Shown here piece by piece: positions 1 through 12,300 of a DNA stretch of 22,562 bases. The notes under the pieces are model-generated. The model saw only the letters and a list, made by a program, of their open reading frames with translations. It was not told where the DNA came from and searched no databases. Within the stretch, counting starts at the first letter, position 1; every line of letters starts with the position of its first letter. A program made the translations under genes and the position numbers. This stretch comes from Basidiobolus ranarum. Taxonomy: Eukaryota; Basidiobolomycota; Basidiobolomycetes; Basidiobolales. Location of the stretch: positions 1 to 22,562 of the forward strand of contig JASJQH010000183.1 of assembly GCA_040143965.1 (NCBI GenBank). The letters run 5' to 3'.

Positions 1-749
1 ATACTCCTGATCTCCATACATTAGTTAAGAAACTACAAAAGTAGTTATGGCTTCTTTGTTTTGTTTGAAATAAAGATTTCACCTTTGGGTGACTGTCTCC
101 CCCCCTAACTGCTTCTCGTAAATATAAAAGCATTCTAAGAACGCAATTAATGCAAGCAAATAATACATAGTGTCTAACTTAATACGGCTAACACAATGTA
201 ACGTAATAGAACTCATGTTTTGCTTCAATATAACTGCTGGCTTACTTACTAATAATATGAATGATGTAAATATACTGCTCAACGAGATAATTAACAAGCA
301 AGTGGCTAGGTAGTAATATCCAAGATATAGTACTCCATATCACTTCCAACGGCTCCCAAAATACTTTGACATAGTTCAAGTCACTCATACCAGACTTGTC
401 GACAGCATATTTTTCTTGGCCAAATTTAAGCAGTGATTCCAGTGTATTGTTTACTAGCTAATATTTAGATTAGTCATTTGTTTTGCTATTTACTTCTTAG
501 GTGTAATTGTTGATACATGTAGATTTAATTCTGGAGAATATCTCTTGGTAAATTTGTTCTGGTCCAAGCTTGGATGTTATCAATATACTAATATCAAGCT
601 TGGAAACTATATTAGCTTGACAAATGTTATGGTACCCTAAAAAAATGAAATAGAGACGCTATTCTACATATCTAATGGGAACAGTGGGACAACAGAATTT
701 GAAGTCCTCATTAAGCCAGTGCTATAATCCTTGAGAAATGTGAAAGATC
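1..749. other. Gene-poor flank, no supported gene
   Basis: No reading frame here has recognisable homology or convincing splice partners. A 72-codon hydrophobic frame on the minus strand near 79-297 is AT-rich and unremarkable. The region lies downstream of the minus-strand F-box-like gene, so it probably holds that gene's 3' UTR and poly(A) site. The only structure I note is the hairpin at 563-604. Confidence 0.6.
563..604. repeat. Inverted repeat (10-bp arms, 22-nt loop)
   Basis: The arms TCCAAGCTTG (563-572) and CAAGCTTGGA (595-604) are exact reverse complements separated by 22 AT-rich bases. Each arm is itself built on the palindrome CAAGCTTG. The hairpin lies about 150-190 bp downstream of the F-box-like stop codon. 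A role in 3'-end formation is possible but only inferred. The same palindrome in a 14-bp form recurs inside the coding exon at 834-847. Confidence 0.5.
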
Positions 750-2445
750 TTAGTCCATTTCAGCCACCACATATGCTCGTTGTTGAATGGCAAGGACACT
801 GGTGACATGCTCATCCGTGCACTTATCTAGATATTCCAAGCTTGGAAAGAATGGTTGCTGTACCCGAGCTCCATATCTGTCTACTAAGGAGCTAAGTAAC
901 TCTAGCTCTACCTCGTCGAGACGTAAAAGCCTTCGATCGATGTACTTGCGGATTGAAGTTAATGTTTTGCTGAGTAGGATAGATGCTTCAGCAGCGGATA
1001 TCGAAATGTTGTTACGCTCTAGAAAAGTGGCCAAGAAGTTAGTTCAAAGTAGTTAATTCTCAATATTAGATGACAGTTCGATTACCGATCAAACCTAGTG
1101 TAGGCAATAAAAACCAAGGGTGAGCAACCAGCGTGTTTCCGATATCTATATCGGATAATATCTCAGCTATGTTTGCTCCCGACTCCTCAAGCATCGAGTA
1201 CAATTGCTCAACATACGTTGGATCTGCATTGAAAACATGATCCGAGCAGCATATGTCTGGTTCTTTAGAAAGAAGATGTCGAAGCATTTCAGAAGCATTT
1301 AGATCAAGCTCGCGGATATATTTGAATGCTTCTGAGGATCGCTCTTCGATAATCCATTGTTGTATCTTCTTCTTGTCTTGGGTATTAAACTGCAAACTAA
1401 ATGTGTGGAGCAGATACTCAGCAATACCTAAATTCTGACTACAAGCCGCTCGAAAGGCATCTTTCAGCATATCTGTAAACCCTTCAAATCTGAGTTGACC
1501 CTTCACATGATACACTTGTGATATCATGAACTGAACCACCTCAAGTTGATCTCCGAAATAGTAGACATCCATCCCTGCGATTACTGGGAGAAGCTTCTTC
1601 GAAGTACGAATGGTATCTTGAGTAACAGGGTCTCCGTATTTGATTAACCATTGTAGACTTGTTATGTACATGCCATATACCGATTTTACCAACTCAGCTT
1701 CTTCAAGTTCCAAGGGGATGTCATAAAGGCAAAACAAATACAGCTCGCTTGCTTTGTGCTGCAAAGTTTTTAAGAGCTTTTCTTTTGCATTATCTGGATG
1801 TTCCTCAAGTGACTTCATTAGGTTTAACTCTCTCTCTGTGAATATATCTAAAGAGACCCCTAATAACTTCGCTCTGGCACATTGTACCTTATCTTTACGA
1901 TAGCTACAAGCTGAAATGATTAATTGAAGTGCAGTTCTTCTACATTTCTTCATTTGGCCTACCTCAATCTGCTCAAGCACACATTCTAAAAAGGCTGGTC
2001 TGGAAAGGTTGAAATCCTCGAAGAGTAGAGTCATGAGTGAATCAGAGTGTAAGGAAGAAACCTGGACGAGTAAAATCCCGAGTTCTTCTATCTCTTTACT
2101 GTTCTCGCTTTCCAGTTTGGACTGAGGGTCAAACTCGCAACGGAAGTTTAATTTAGACAAAAACTGTTCAATCATACTTGTATCAAGAAGTCGGTGCAGA
2201 TTCTGCAGGCACCAACGAAGTAGAAAAATGGCCACAGTAGGTGTAACCAAAGCATGAGGTTGGGCAAGGGAGCTTGTTTTCTCGGGGAAAAGTTCGAAAA
2301 AATTCTGATGATTCCAAAGCCAGTTTGCTCGGACTTTATTCTCCTTGGATAAACGATAAAAACGAGAATTTGCACTAATGAGTTGCTGTGGAGAAGAGTG
2401 ATGGTAAAAAATGAGCTCCAAGACTTCAAACGGAAATACAGCCAT
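750..2445 (-). CDS. F-box-like protein with helical repeat body, two exons
   Basis: Model: complement(join(750..1018,1086..2445)), 542 residues. The 67-nt intron (1085-1019) starts GTAATC, ends TTTCTAG and has a CTAAC branch-like site. Splicing replaces an early stop at 1066 and joins ...LIG to ERNNIS... in frame (G|AG). Residues about 4-45 (start FPFEVLELIFYH, then SSPQQLISANSRFYRL) resemble an F-box, the Skp1-binding motif of SCF ubiquitin ligases. The remainder is leucine-rich and helical. Segments such as FGDQLEVVQFMISQ and AACSQNLGIAEYLLHTF look like degenerate ankyrin-type repeats, which would be the substrate-binding part. No enzyme motif was seen. The gene is transcribed divergently from SEC1 across a 447-bp gap. 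The gene itself is well supported by length and the clean splice; the F-box assignment rests on motif resemblance only, and no known orthologue is recognised. Confidence 0.65.
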
Positions 2446-2892
2446 TCTGAACGAATACTCTCAGTAGAAACTACGCTTCTTCTTGAATTGCATTCGTCTG
2501 CGCTATTTTATAAGGTTAAATGATAACTAAAGGTACTCTGCGGATTCTCCAAGAATGTAGCACAGATATATACACTTGTTACATTAAATCAATTTGGGTC
2601 TGTAGTAGTCACTCGAGTAATTTATCAAAACAAGGGAAAGTACCCGAATTTAGCAGGATCCACCCACTTTCGATCTTAAACGCAAGTAAAATGCGCCATT
2701 AGGGTTAGGGTTCAAAGTCTTAATCAAATTGTAAGTTGATATTTAACAACACGGTAGCCAAGATCCAATAAAATCACTTCCACTTCTGGAAGGATAACCG
2801 TAACACTCTTGGCTATTTAACTAATAGAGATCATTTGTTGAACTTGAGGGTTGTCATTTCTTTTCACTCGGGCTACATACTGTTTAAAGGAA
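2446..2892. promoter_or_regulatory. Shared divergent promoter between the F-box-like gene and SEC1
   Basis: This 447-bp gap separates two divergent start codons, so it must contain both promoters. A 60-codon frame inside it (2520-2702) shows no protein-like features. The clearest element is a tandem TTAGGG at 2699-2712. No convincing TATA box was found for either gene. Confidence 0.6.
2699..2712 (+). promoter_or_regulatory. Tandem TTAGGG (telomere-like) motif in promoter
   Basis: The sequence TTAGGGTTAGGGTT sits about 180 bp upstream of the SEC1 start and about 255 bp upstream of the F-box-like start. TTAGGG repeats are telomere repeats in many fungi. They are also internal binding sites for Tbf1-type Myb factors in promoters and subtelomeres. 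With only two copies inside a gene-dense region, a regulatory site is more likely than an old telomere. Confidence 0.4.
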
Positions 2893-5800
2893 ATGTACGA
2901 ACCAACAAGTAATGCTTTTTCAATTCGTCGCATGCTCAAGAAGAGTAAGTTACTTTTTTGTTTATTTTCTGAGACTTCCTCGGAGAGAGAGAGACTCTTG
3001 TTTGGTTTCTTGTGTCAAATACACAATTTTCTTTTTAGTTTATTCCGTTAACAATAGATTACCTTCGGTTAGGGTTTCTTGACATGGTCAAGTCAGTTCC
3101 GGCCTCAAAGATGGGTCGAATTCTAGTGGTTGATGAAGTAGCTAGTACATATTTAGACGCGTGTGTAGAGCAAAAGGATTTATTTCTAACTGAAGTATCA
3201 CGTGAGACCTTTAAACCAAGTATCTGACAAATAGCATACATTTAATGACTAAACTTTTGTCACAGTTTACGAAAAGTTAGAGTTGCCAAGGAATGGATAT
3301 TCCGGAGTCGAGGTTATATATTTAATTACCCCCACTTGGGAGTCAATAGAGAAACTAGTGAAAGACTTTACTGAAGGTAGTGAGTTACATTCCGGTCCAC
3401 TCTACGGAGGTGCCTATCTATTCTTCACTACAGGTAATGGCGAGGCTAATGAATGAATAAGTCAAAAGAACTTGTAATAACCAACTTGTGAACCCAGAGC
3501 TGGGAGATGATTTGTATCAATACCTGACGCAATCTCCCGCTGCTTCATATATCCAGAATATTGTGGAATACTTTGTGGATTTCTTTGGTATATTCACTCT
3601 TATGATTCCTAACATCAAGATAAAACTAATCGTATTGTGACCTATGCAGTGCCTGAATCGCAAGTATTTACGACCAAAACACCACACAATATCTCAGAGC
3701 TCTATTCCACAACCCCCAACAAAAACCGGCATCGAGCACTTAAGGACATGGCCAAAAAGGTAACGTTCATGTCAGAAGCTCGATTGGAAGTGCAACATTA
3801 ACTCGCCCATTGATCGCATAGATTGTATCGTTGAACGTAGCTTTGGGCGAAAACCCAATGATCAAATACTTTAAACCGGACGGTGAGTTGAACACTTCAG
3901 AGATTTCCTTTGATCTGGCAGAACTGGTGCAAGAAGAATTTGATTTGTTGCAACGTCGGAAGCAGTACTTGCAAGTGAGTTTAGTTCCCTTTCCCCCTCC
4001 ACTTTCGTTGACGCCCATTTACTCATGAACCCCATTAGACTATTGATCCTCGCCAGCCTCGCTCCACTCTGATTGTGTTGGATCGTACTGTGGATCTCCG
4101 AGCACCTCTATTGCATGAGATCACCTATCAGGCTGTAGTGCATGACTTGCTCAGCTTCCCGGATGATGCAACATACACATACAAATACGTAGATGCTAAT
4201 GGTAAGGAACTCGACAAAGAGGGGAGTTTAAATGAAGATGATCCCATTTGGGTGGAAAATCGCCACATCTCATTCGATCAATGTGCTCAAAGTCTAGTAG
4301 CCAAAATCACCAAATTGGGGAACAAAAAGATGGTCAATAACCCTGAGATGAGTGCAAGTGCCAAGTTAAGACAACTTCGGGAGACATTGTATTCATTGCC
4401 AGAATATCAGGATCTCAAAGAGAAGTGCTCATTGCACATGTCTCTTTCTCTGGAGTGCACAGAGCTGTTCACCAAGCTAGATATTGAGCGACTCGCCCTG
4501 TTAGAACAGGTACGCAGCAACAATTTATGATAGTTTGCTCATTAGATTCCTAACTTTTGTTCCAGGACTTGGCCACAGGCATACGCGAGAATGGGGAGAC
4601 TTCCAAGCATATGATCGAAGAGATAGTCCCGATTCTTGACGATCCTTCCATCAGCCCTGATAATAAGTTACGAATCCTGATCCTGTACATATTATCAAAA
4701 GATGGTCTGCGCGAAGAAACTTGGCAAGAAATCAATTTCCACGCGCAACTCGATTTGAATAAGAAAGACAACGATGCGATTCGTAGCTTAGATCGGTTGG
4801 GAGTGAAGCTCAACAAGAGCAATAAAAAGGGCTCCATGCTGTCCAAAAAGTTGAAAACTTTCAAAGAACCTACAGACTTCCTTATGGTCGCTCGTTATGT
4901 TCCCATGGTGAAGCAGATTGTGGAGAATCTTGTCCAGAATACACTTCCACCTGAAATCTTCCCCACAATGACAACCAACCACCAAGGCAGTGGAGCAAAT
5001 GGCCATGTAACTCACACCTTTCGGCATATGGCACCCAAATGGACAAAAAGAAAGAAAGGCTCTACGCTAGGAGAATGCGTTACTCAGAAAGGGAGAATCA
5101 TAGTATTCATGATAGGTGGTGTGACCCACTCGGAGATGAGGTCGGTATATGAAATTTCGAAGGAACTGAACCGGGAAGTCATCATTGGCTCAACACATGT
5201 GTTACCACCATGGGATTTCTTAGACTCTCTGCGCGCTCTCCAGACTCAAGTAGATCAGCATGACATTTTACCCAGTATAAGAAGTCTCAGCATTGACAGC
5301 ACATATTCAGATCAACTAACAACTCGAAGTTCAAGCGGACAAGCTATCCAAATACCCAGATCGTTGGCCATTCCGAAATCCCAATCACCTGCTCTACCAA
5401 CTCCGGTGACACCCACCAGCTCTGAATCTCCACCTCTTATTGAACCGTCTATTATCACCCCAACATCTCCACAGGCTACTTTCACCAAAAGTGAACCCGT
5501 CCTTCCACTATCCCAAACGAGGAGCGTATCTCCTAAAGTTGAATCGAAGCCTTCTGATTTGCCTGCAACCGATCATCAGCCGATTTACAATTCCATACCT
5601 ATTGCTGCTTCGAGTCCAGCTGTTAATCTCCCCGCCCCTAAGATTGTCACATCTCCACCCTCTGATCACGCCAACCCACCAAATGAAACAGCACCCACAC
5701 CCATTACATCTACAGCTAACATAGCTCCAATGTCCAGACCTAGCACTGTCAACAAGCCAATTCCACCTCCCAAACCTGATGCTTCAAAAATTACTGCGAC

Positions 5801-7034
5801 TCTGGCCAATGCAAATATAATGCTGACTCGTGAAGACCCCACAAGCAACTCGAGCCTTGATATTGCCTCTTCGCCTCAGCCCTCGAATAATAAAGTTTAC
5901 GAAGTTGCATCTCCGAAAGCTGTTCCTCTGCAGGTACAAATAGATAGAGGGCACAATTCTGTACCAAATGGAACTCCCATATCACCTGGGGCTGCTACTT
6001 CACCAGCTTCAGTGATCTCTGATATTCAATCACCCTTAACGAGAACTGATACCGCATTGTCAACTGAATCTACCCGTACCAACGTACCAACTAGGCGTCT
6101 CTATCGCCCACGACCACGCAGTACTCTTCCGGATGCCACTACGTCCGGAGATAACCTGCCTGATTCTAGGATGTCACCTACAAACAGTACTCCAACAGAA
6201 CCAGGCAATATGATAAACAACCTCAACCCCTCACGTGTATCAGAGAATATTGAATCCTACCCTTCGCCATCCCCCTCACCACCTCCACTACCTGTACACC
6301 CTCGTATTAATAATCAGCGTGCATATAGTAGCTCTAGCTCCAACAGTTCTCGAATCAGTACGAATCAAAATCAGGTATTGGAGAACAGAAACCAGCCCGC
6401 TTACAATGGTTCGATTTCTACTGAATATCGCCCACCACTCCCCCAGAAGCCGGCACTTTACCCATCGATAAATTCGTCTAGTAGAAAGGCTACTCCTCCT
6501 CCTCCTCAAACATCATACAACTCTAACCCATTTCCACCCCCTCAATTGACACAGTCCCCACCTCAGTTACCCAATCCCATTATTAATAACACTAACTATA
6601 CACACAACCAAGCACACGTCCCACAGTCCCAATCTCAATCACAGCGTAGCCCTGTGATGCGAATGCCAATGCCAGAACTACACATGCCACGGGCTCAAAC
6701 TCACTTCACACCAACCAACAACTATTCTAACGAAACATCAGATAGATTTCCAGACCCTACCCTTTATATGCCGAATCGCTCTTATAGCAATACTGGAAAT
6801 ACGCCTCCAATACCTCCTTACAACCAGGGCCACCCATCTGTGTACTCTACACACCCCACTCGAGCACCACTTCCTAGACCCCCTCCACCTCAAATGAACC
6901 CTCCACAAAACCCACCATATTCTCAGCAAACGTATCGCCCTCACGGTCGGCCTTTACCTGCAACCCCGGGAAATAACAGGCAATATCAGCATCTCCCTCA
7001 GGATGATCCCATTCACCAGCGATACTATAGATGA
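2893..7034 (+). CDS. SEC1: Sec1/Munc18 (SM) family exocytosis protein with long proline-rich tail
   Basis: Model: join(2893..2944,3073..3201,3266..3433,3498..3587,3650..3759,3822..3974,4039..4509,4566..7034), 1213 residues. SM proteins clasp syntaxin/SNARE bundles and promote vesicle fusion at the plasma membrane. Residues 1-620 cover the whole SM fold: RFLDMVKSVPASKMGRILVVDE near the N terminus (domain 1), the hallmark STLIVLDRTVDLRAPLLHE (exon 7), and the closing segment EVIIGSTHVLPPWDFLDSL just before residue 616. All seven introns are GT-AG and in frame; six are 56-64 nt and the first is 128 nt. The ATG at 2893 is the only in-frame ATG upstream of the conserved region in exon 1. Residues about 621-1213 form a low-complexity Pro/Ser/Thr/Asn/Gln tail with SH3-ligand-like motifs (KPIPPPKP near 788, PPLPQKP near 1013). 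The family is usually 600-750 residues long, so the tail nearly doubles it. Confidence 0.95.
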
Positions 7035-7253
7035 TCGCTGATGTTTCAGTAAATGAATTTATATATATATAGTATAACGAATTAGTAATAAATGAATTTT
7101 TATTAATTGCCGATATGGTTATCGTAACCGTTGTCGTAACCGGACTTCTTTATATAACAAATGTATCAGAATGCGTCTAAAGTATTGCATGGGAAATAGA
7201 TCATTTTTGGAGTACCAAAGACGATCCACCCAGTCGATATAGGAAAGATTTGA
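7035..7253. other. Convergent 3' region between SEC1 and KRR1
   Basis: This 219-bp gap lies between two converging stop codons. It is AT-rich, with a short TA-dinucleotide run near 7060-7070 and an AATAAA at 7087-7092 on the SEC1 strand, a plausible poly(A) signal 53 bp after its stop. No gene is present. Confidence 0.5.
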
Positions 7254-8770
<1,517 letters not shown>

Positions 8771-9366
8771 ATGTATTGAATAAACAACAACTAAAGTTCA
8801 ATAGATAAAAAGAGTCCCTTCCTTTACGACGACTAAATCAAATCATGTATTTTTTTTAATAAAAAATTCCATTATTTTCACTTTTTTTTTTCTTTTTATT
8901 CAAATTGAATAGTCTTTCTTGATCATTCGATTGATAAACAAGTACCTTTTTTTTCTCCATGGAATATTGTCTGTTAAACTGATTGAAACCTGTTCAAGAT
9001 TCCCATTGACATTGACTGAGTCTCATTTGGCTTAAGTTAAAACGTTTAACCAATATAACATATCGAATTGGAGAGTACATCAGTTAGAATGATTCATTTG
9101 GGGAAGTCTGACTCGACCGAAAAAACTGAAGATGATAGCGAATCCTGACCTCAGAACACAGTAAACATTAAAGATTTATCAATAAGGAAATATATAGATT
9201 TAATACATATACAGAAAATGTAAAAGACACATATGAAGGGGGAGGGGTGCATTGCGCTTAACAATTATAATTACAAGTTTGATTTAGAGGGTTACAAAAG
9301 TCATATCTATTTCTACATTGAAGAGGCGAGAAAATACTATTTATAAAGAGAAAGTGAAGGGTGTTA
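8771..9366. promoter_or_regulatory. KRR1 upstream region and 3' flank of the histidine kinase gene
   Basis: This 596-bp stretch has no gene. Near the KRR1 end (about 8848-8905) are long A/T runs, including eight T followed by A-rich sequence and then a ten-T run. Such poly(dA:dT) tracts are nucleosome-poor promoter elements, common upstream of ribosome-biogenesis genes in yeasts. The 9100-9366 part is presumably 3' UTR of the histidine kinase gene. No canonical TATA, PAC or RRPE element could be identified with confidence. Confidence 0.5.
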
Positions 9367-12300
9367 CTAATTTGTAAAGTGCAAACTACTTAATGCCGTT
9401 CCCTTGGCTACTTCTAACATAACTCTTGTCAAGTTATCTTTATGACATGGTTTCGTCAACCACATATCCATTCCTGCTTCCAGACACTCCTCTTTGGTTT
9501 TCGATTGGGCATCGGCAGTTAGCGCGACAACTGGTATTCGGCGTGGAATATGGCTCTCTTGCTCGAAAGTGCGAATCCTGCGAGTGGCTTCATATCCATC
9601 ACATAAAGGCATCATTTTATCCATAAATATACACGCAAATGCATGAGGTTTGTTCTTATAGGCATCTACCACTTCCAAACCATTGTTAGTTACGGTTACA
9701 TCGTAGCCCATTTTCTCCAGCATACGCGTAATGAGTCGCTGTGCTACAAGGTTGTCTTCTGCCACCAGGACATGCATCTTCTTGTTGTCTTTCTCATTAC
9801 TGGACCCATTCTTCATTCTATGCCCCTTATCCGAAATGCTGATCTTTGCCTTTTTCCTTGGCGTATGATGTGTAGGGGCAGAGGGAACCGCTGGTGTTGG
9901 GTTAGAAATAGGTGGTGTGGTACGTGGTTGGTCAACATGATTGATATCAAGTGCTTCTGCTACGCTCTTGAGTAATTTCATTCTTCTGACTGGCTTGGTG
10001 ACACGATGGATCTCAGCTTGTCTAGCTCCAGGCAACTCATATTCATCCACCTTCACAGATGAAGGGTAGGTCAATATCAAAATCTTGATATTCCGGATTA
10101 AATCCCAGCTATCGGTTTCAGTAAGCTTCTCCCAAAACTCAGCGTCTCTCAAAGAGTCCAATACCATGATATCGAATGGGCCTTTTTCCGCGATAGCACC
10201 TTTCATTTTGTTCAAGGTGTCTTGAGCACTGATACAAGTGACGCAATAAAATGGATTAAGATAATTCGCAATCATTGTATTGACACACTGATGGGAGTAG
10301 ATCAAAAACCTCGGATTCTCTTTGAATGTCCGAATCTGAGCGGTGAGTTGCTCTACCTCAGGTGCATCTTTGATGGACGCCGCAGTGGCCGACTCTTTCT
10401 TTAATGTAGCTGTAAACCAGAAGTTCGATCCCTTTTCTTTCTGACTAATAACCCCGATCCTTCCAAGCATCAGTTTTACTAGTTGCGAGCAGATGGATAG
10501 TCCTAGTCCAGTGCCACCGTAGATTCGCGTGGTGCTACCATCCACCTGGGAGAATGGCTGGAAAAGATAGGCTTGCTCTTCGATTGTCATGCCGATGCCA
10601 GTGTCCTCCACTTCAATCTTCAAGATGATGTCGTTATCATGCGGTGAATCTTGAACGATGTGACAACGTACAACAATATATCCCTTTTGGGTGAATTTGA
10701 TCGCATTTCCAAGTAGATTAAGTAAAATTTGCCTCAAGCGGTTTCCATCCCCAAGTAGGACATTGGAAATATTAGGATCCACATAAAACGCCACTTCAAG
10801 ATTTTTCTTGCTAACTAGAGTGATCAGTAATTCACACACATCTCCTAGCAAATTTTCCATATTAAATGGTAACATTTCGAGTTCTACTTTTCCTGCCTCA
10901 AGCTTCGAGAAATTTAAGAGATCGTCCACCACTTGCATTAATACATCGCAAGATTGTTTGCACATCTCAATGTACTCCAGTTGCTCTGCATTTAATGGTG
11001 TATCCAAGAGCAAGGAAAGCATCCCCATCACTCCAGAGAATGGTGTGCGTAGCTCATGGGACATGTTAGCCAAGAAATTGGATTTCAGGCGTTGCTGTTG
11101 CTTTTGTTCATCAATATCTGTACACATGCCGAACCATTTGATGGTCGTCCCGCAAGAGTTCTTCAAAGGCATGGCTCTAATAATGAACCAACGGTAAGCA
11201 CCATTAGCTCCACGGATTCTACACTCACATTCCAAAGTAAGTCCCTGTTGCAAACATACAGAATATTGTTGTTGGTGAATTTTCAAGTCATCCTGATGAA
11301 TACAACTAGTCCACTTTGAAGTAGTGGCTTCAGAGAAACTTTGTCCAGTGTAGCTACACCATGAGGAGTTAACATAATCAATAGTACCATCCGGGTGGGC
11401 AGTAAACACCTGACAAGGAATACACTCTAGCAAAAGAGAATAACGTCTCTTACCATCCTCAACATGATAGAGTGCTTGCTTATGACTGTTAATATCCATC
11501 CACATGCTATACCACGTATATTTACCATATTCATCACGAACACAAACATGTCGTCCTAGCACCCATCTGTATTTACCATCTCTCGATAGCATTCGAAACT
11601 CTAAATCGCAAGGTTGTAGTTTACGAATCGACGATCTCCACTTACTCATCATTGAATCTATATCCTTTGGATGAATAAATTGTGACCAGCCCCATTCTAG
11701 AAATTGACGTGAGGTAACTCCGGTGAATTCCTCAATCTTGTCGTTGACAAACCAACTAGAGCCATCTCTATCGCCAATCCATACGACACACGGAAGTGCA
11801 TTGACAAGAGTGAGATAATGCTTTTTTGCTTGCTCAGTATCTCTCAGTTTGGTTTGGGTCGACCGTAAGAGCGAGGCATTGACGAAACTCAAAGCAATCT
11901 GTTTGCATAGTAACAGCATTCTCTGTAAGTGACATTCTCCGACATCGGTGTTTTCCAGGTAGAGTGCTCCAACCAAGTTATTGTCATGAATCAATGGGAA
12001 GACCGCCGCCGTGAATATGTTATCAATGGAATTTTTGGTTAAATATTCTTGATCCTCTTTAGATATGCTTTCGGGGTATTCATTGATGTGATAGTTGAAG
12101 AATTCCACCGATTTGCTGCCAAGAGCTTTATCCACCAAAGAAGCACATAGGAAATCCACATTGTTATATGGGATGATAGGGTTTAGTACGAATGTACCAT
12201 CATCGTGCGCCCATCTAGCTGTGACTGCCAACTTTCCTTCGTCAAATAGAATCAGACTACCCGAGTAGATGGAGATGTAACGGGATGTTTGTTTGAGAAC

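Noticed and set aside
79-297. 72-codon hydrophobic minus-strand frame
   Set aside because: AT-rich composition, no recognisable family, no matching splice partners upstream; hydrophobicity follows from base composition.
787-1056. 89-codon plus-strand frame
   Set aside because: Antisense shadow of the second exon of the F-box-like gene, which is supported by a clean in-frame splice.
1066-1085. Stop codon at 1066 as the real end of the F-box-like protein
   Set aside because: It lies in a 67-nt GTAATC...TTTCTAG intron with a CTAAC site; splicing joins two open frames in phase, more likely than a separate 94-codon gene starting with TTG.
2699-2712. Telomere or internal telomere relic
   Set aside because: Only two repeats, in a gene-dense shared promoter, with no subtelomeric features nearby.
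3434-3497. Frameshifts or pseudogene decay in the 5' part of SEC1
   Set aside because: The apparent breaks are all short GT-AG introns; every join restores conserved SM-family sequence.
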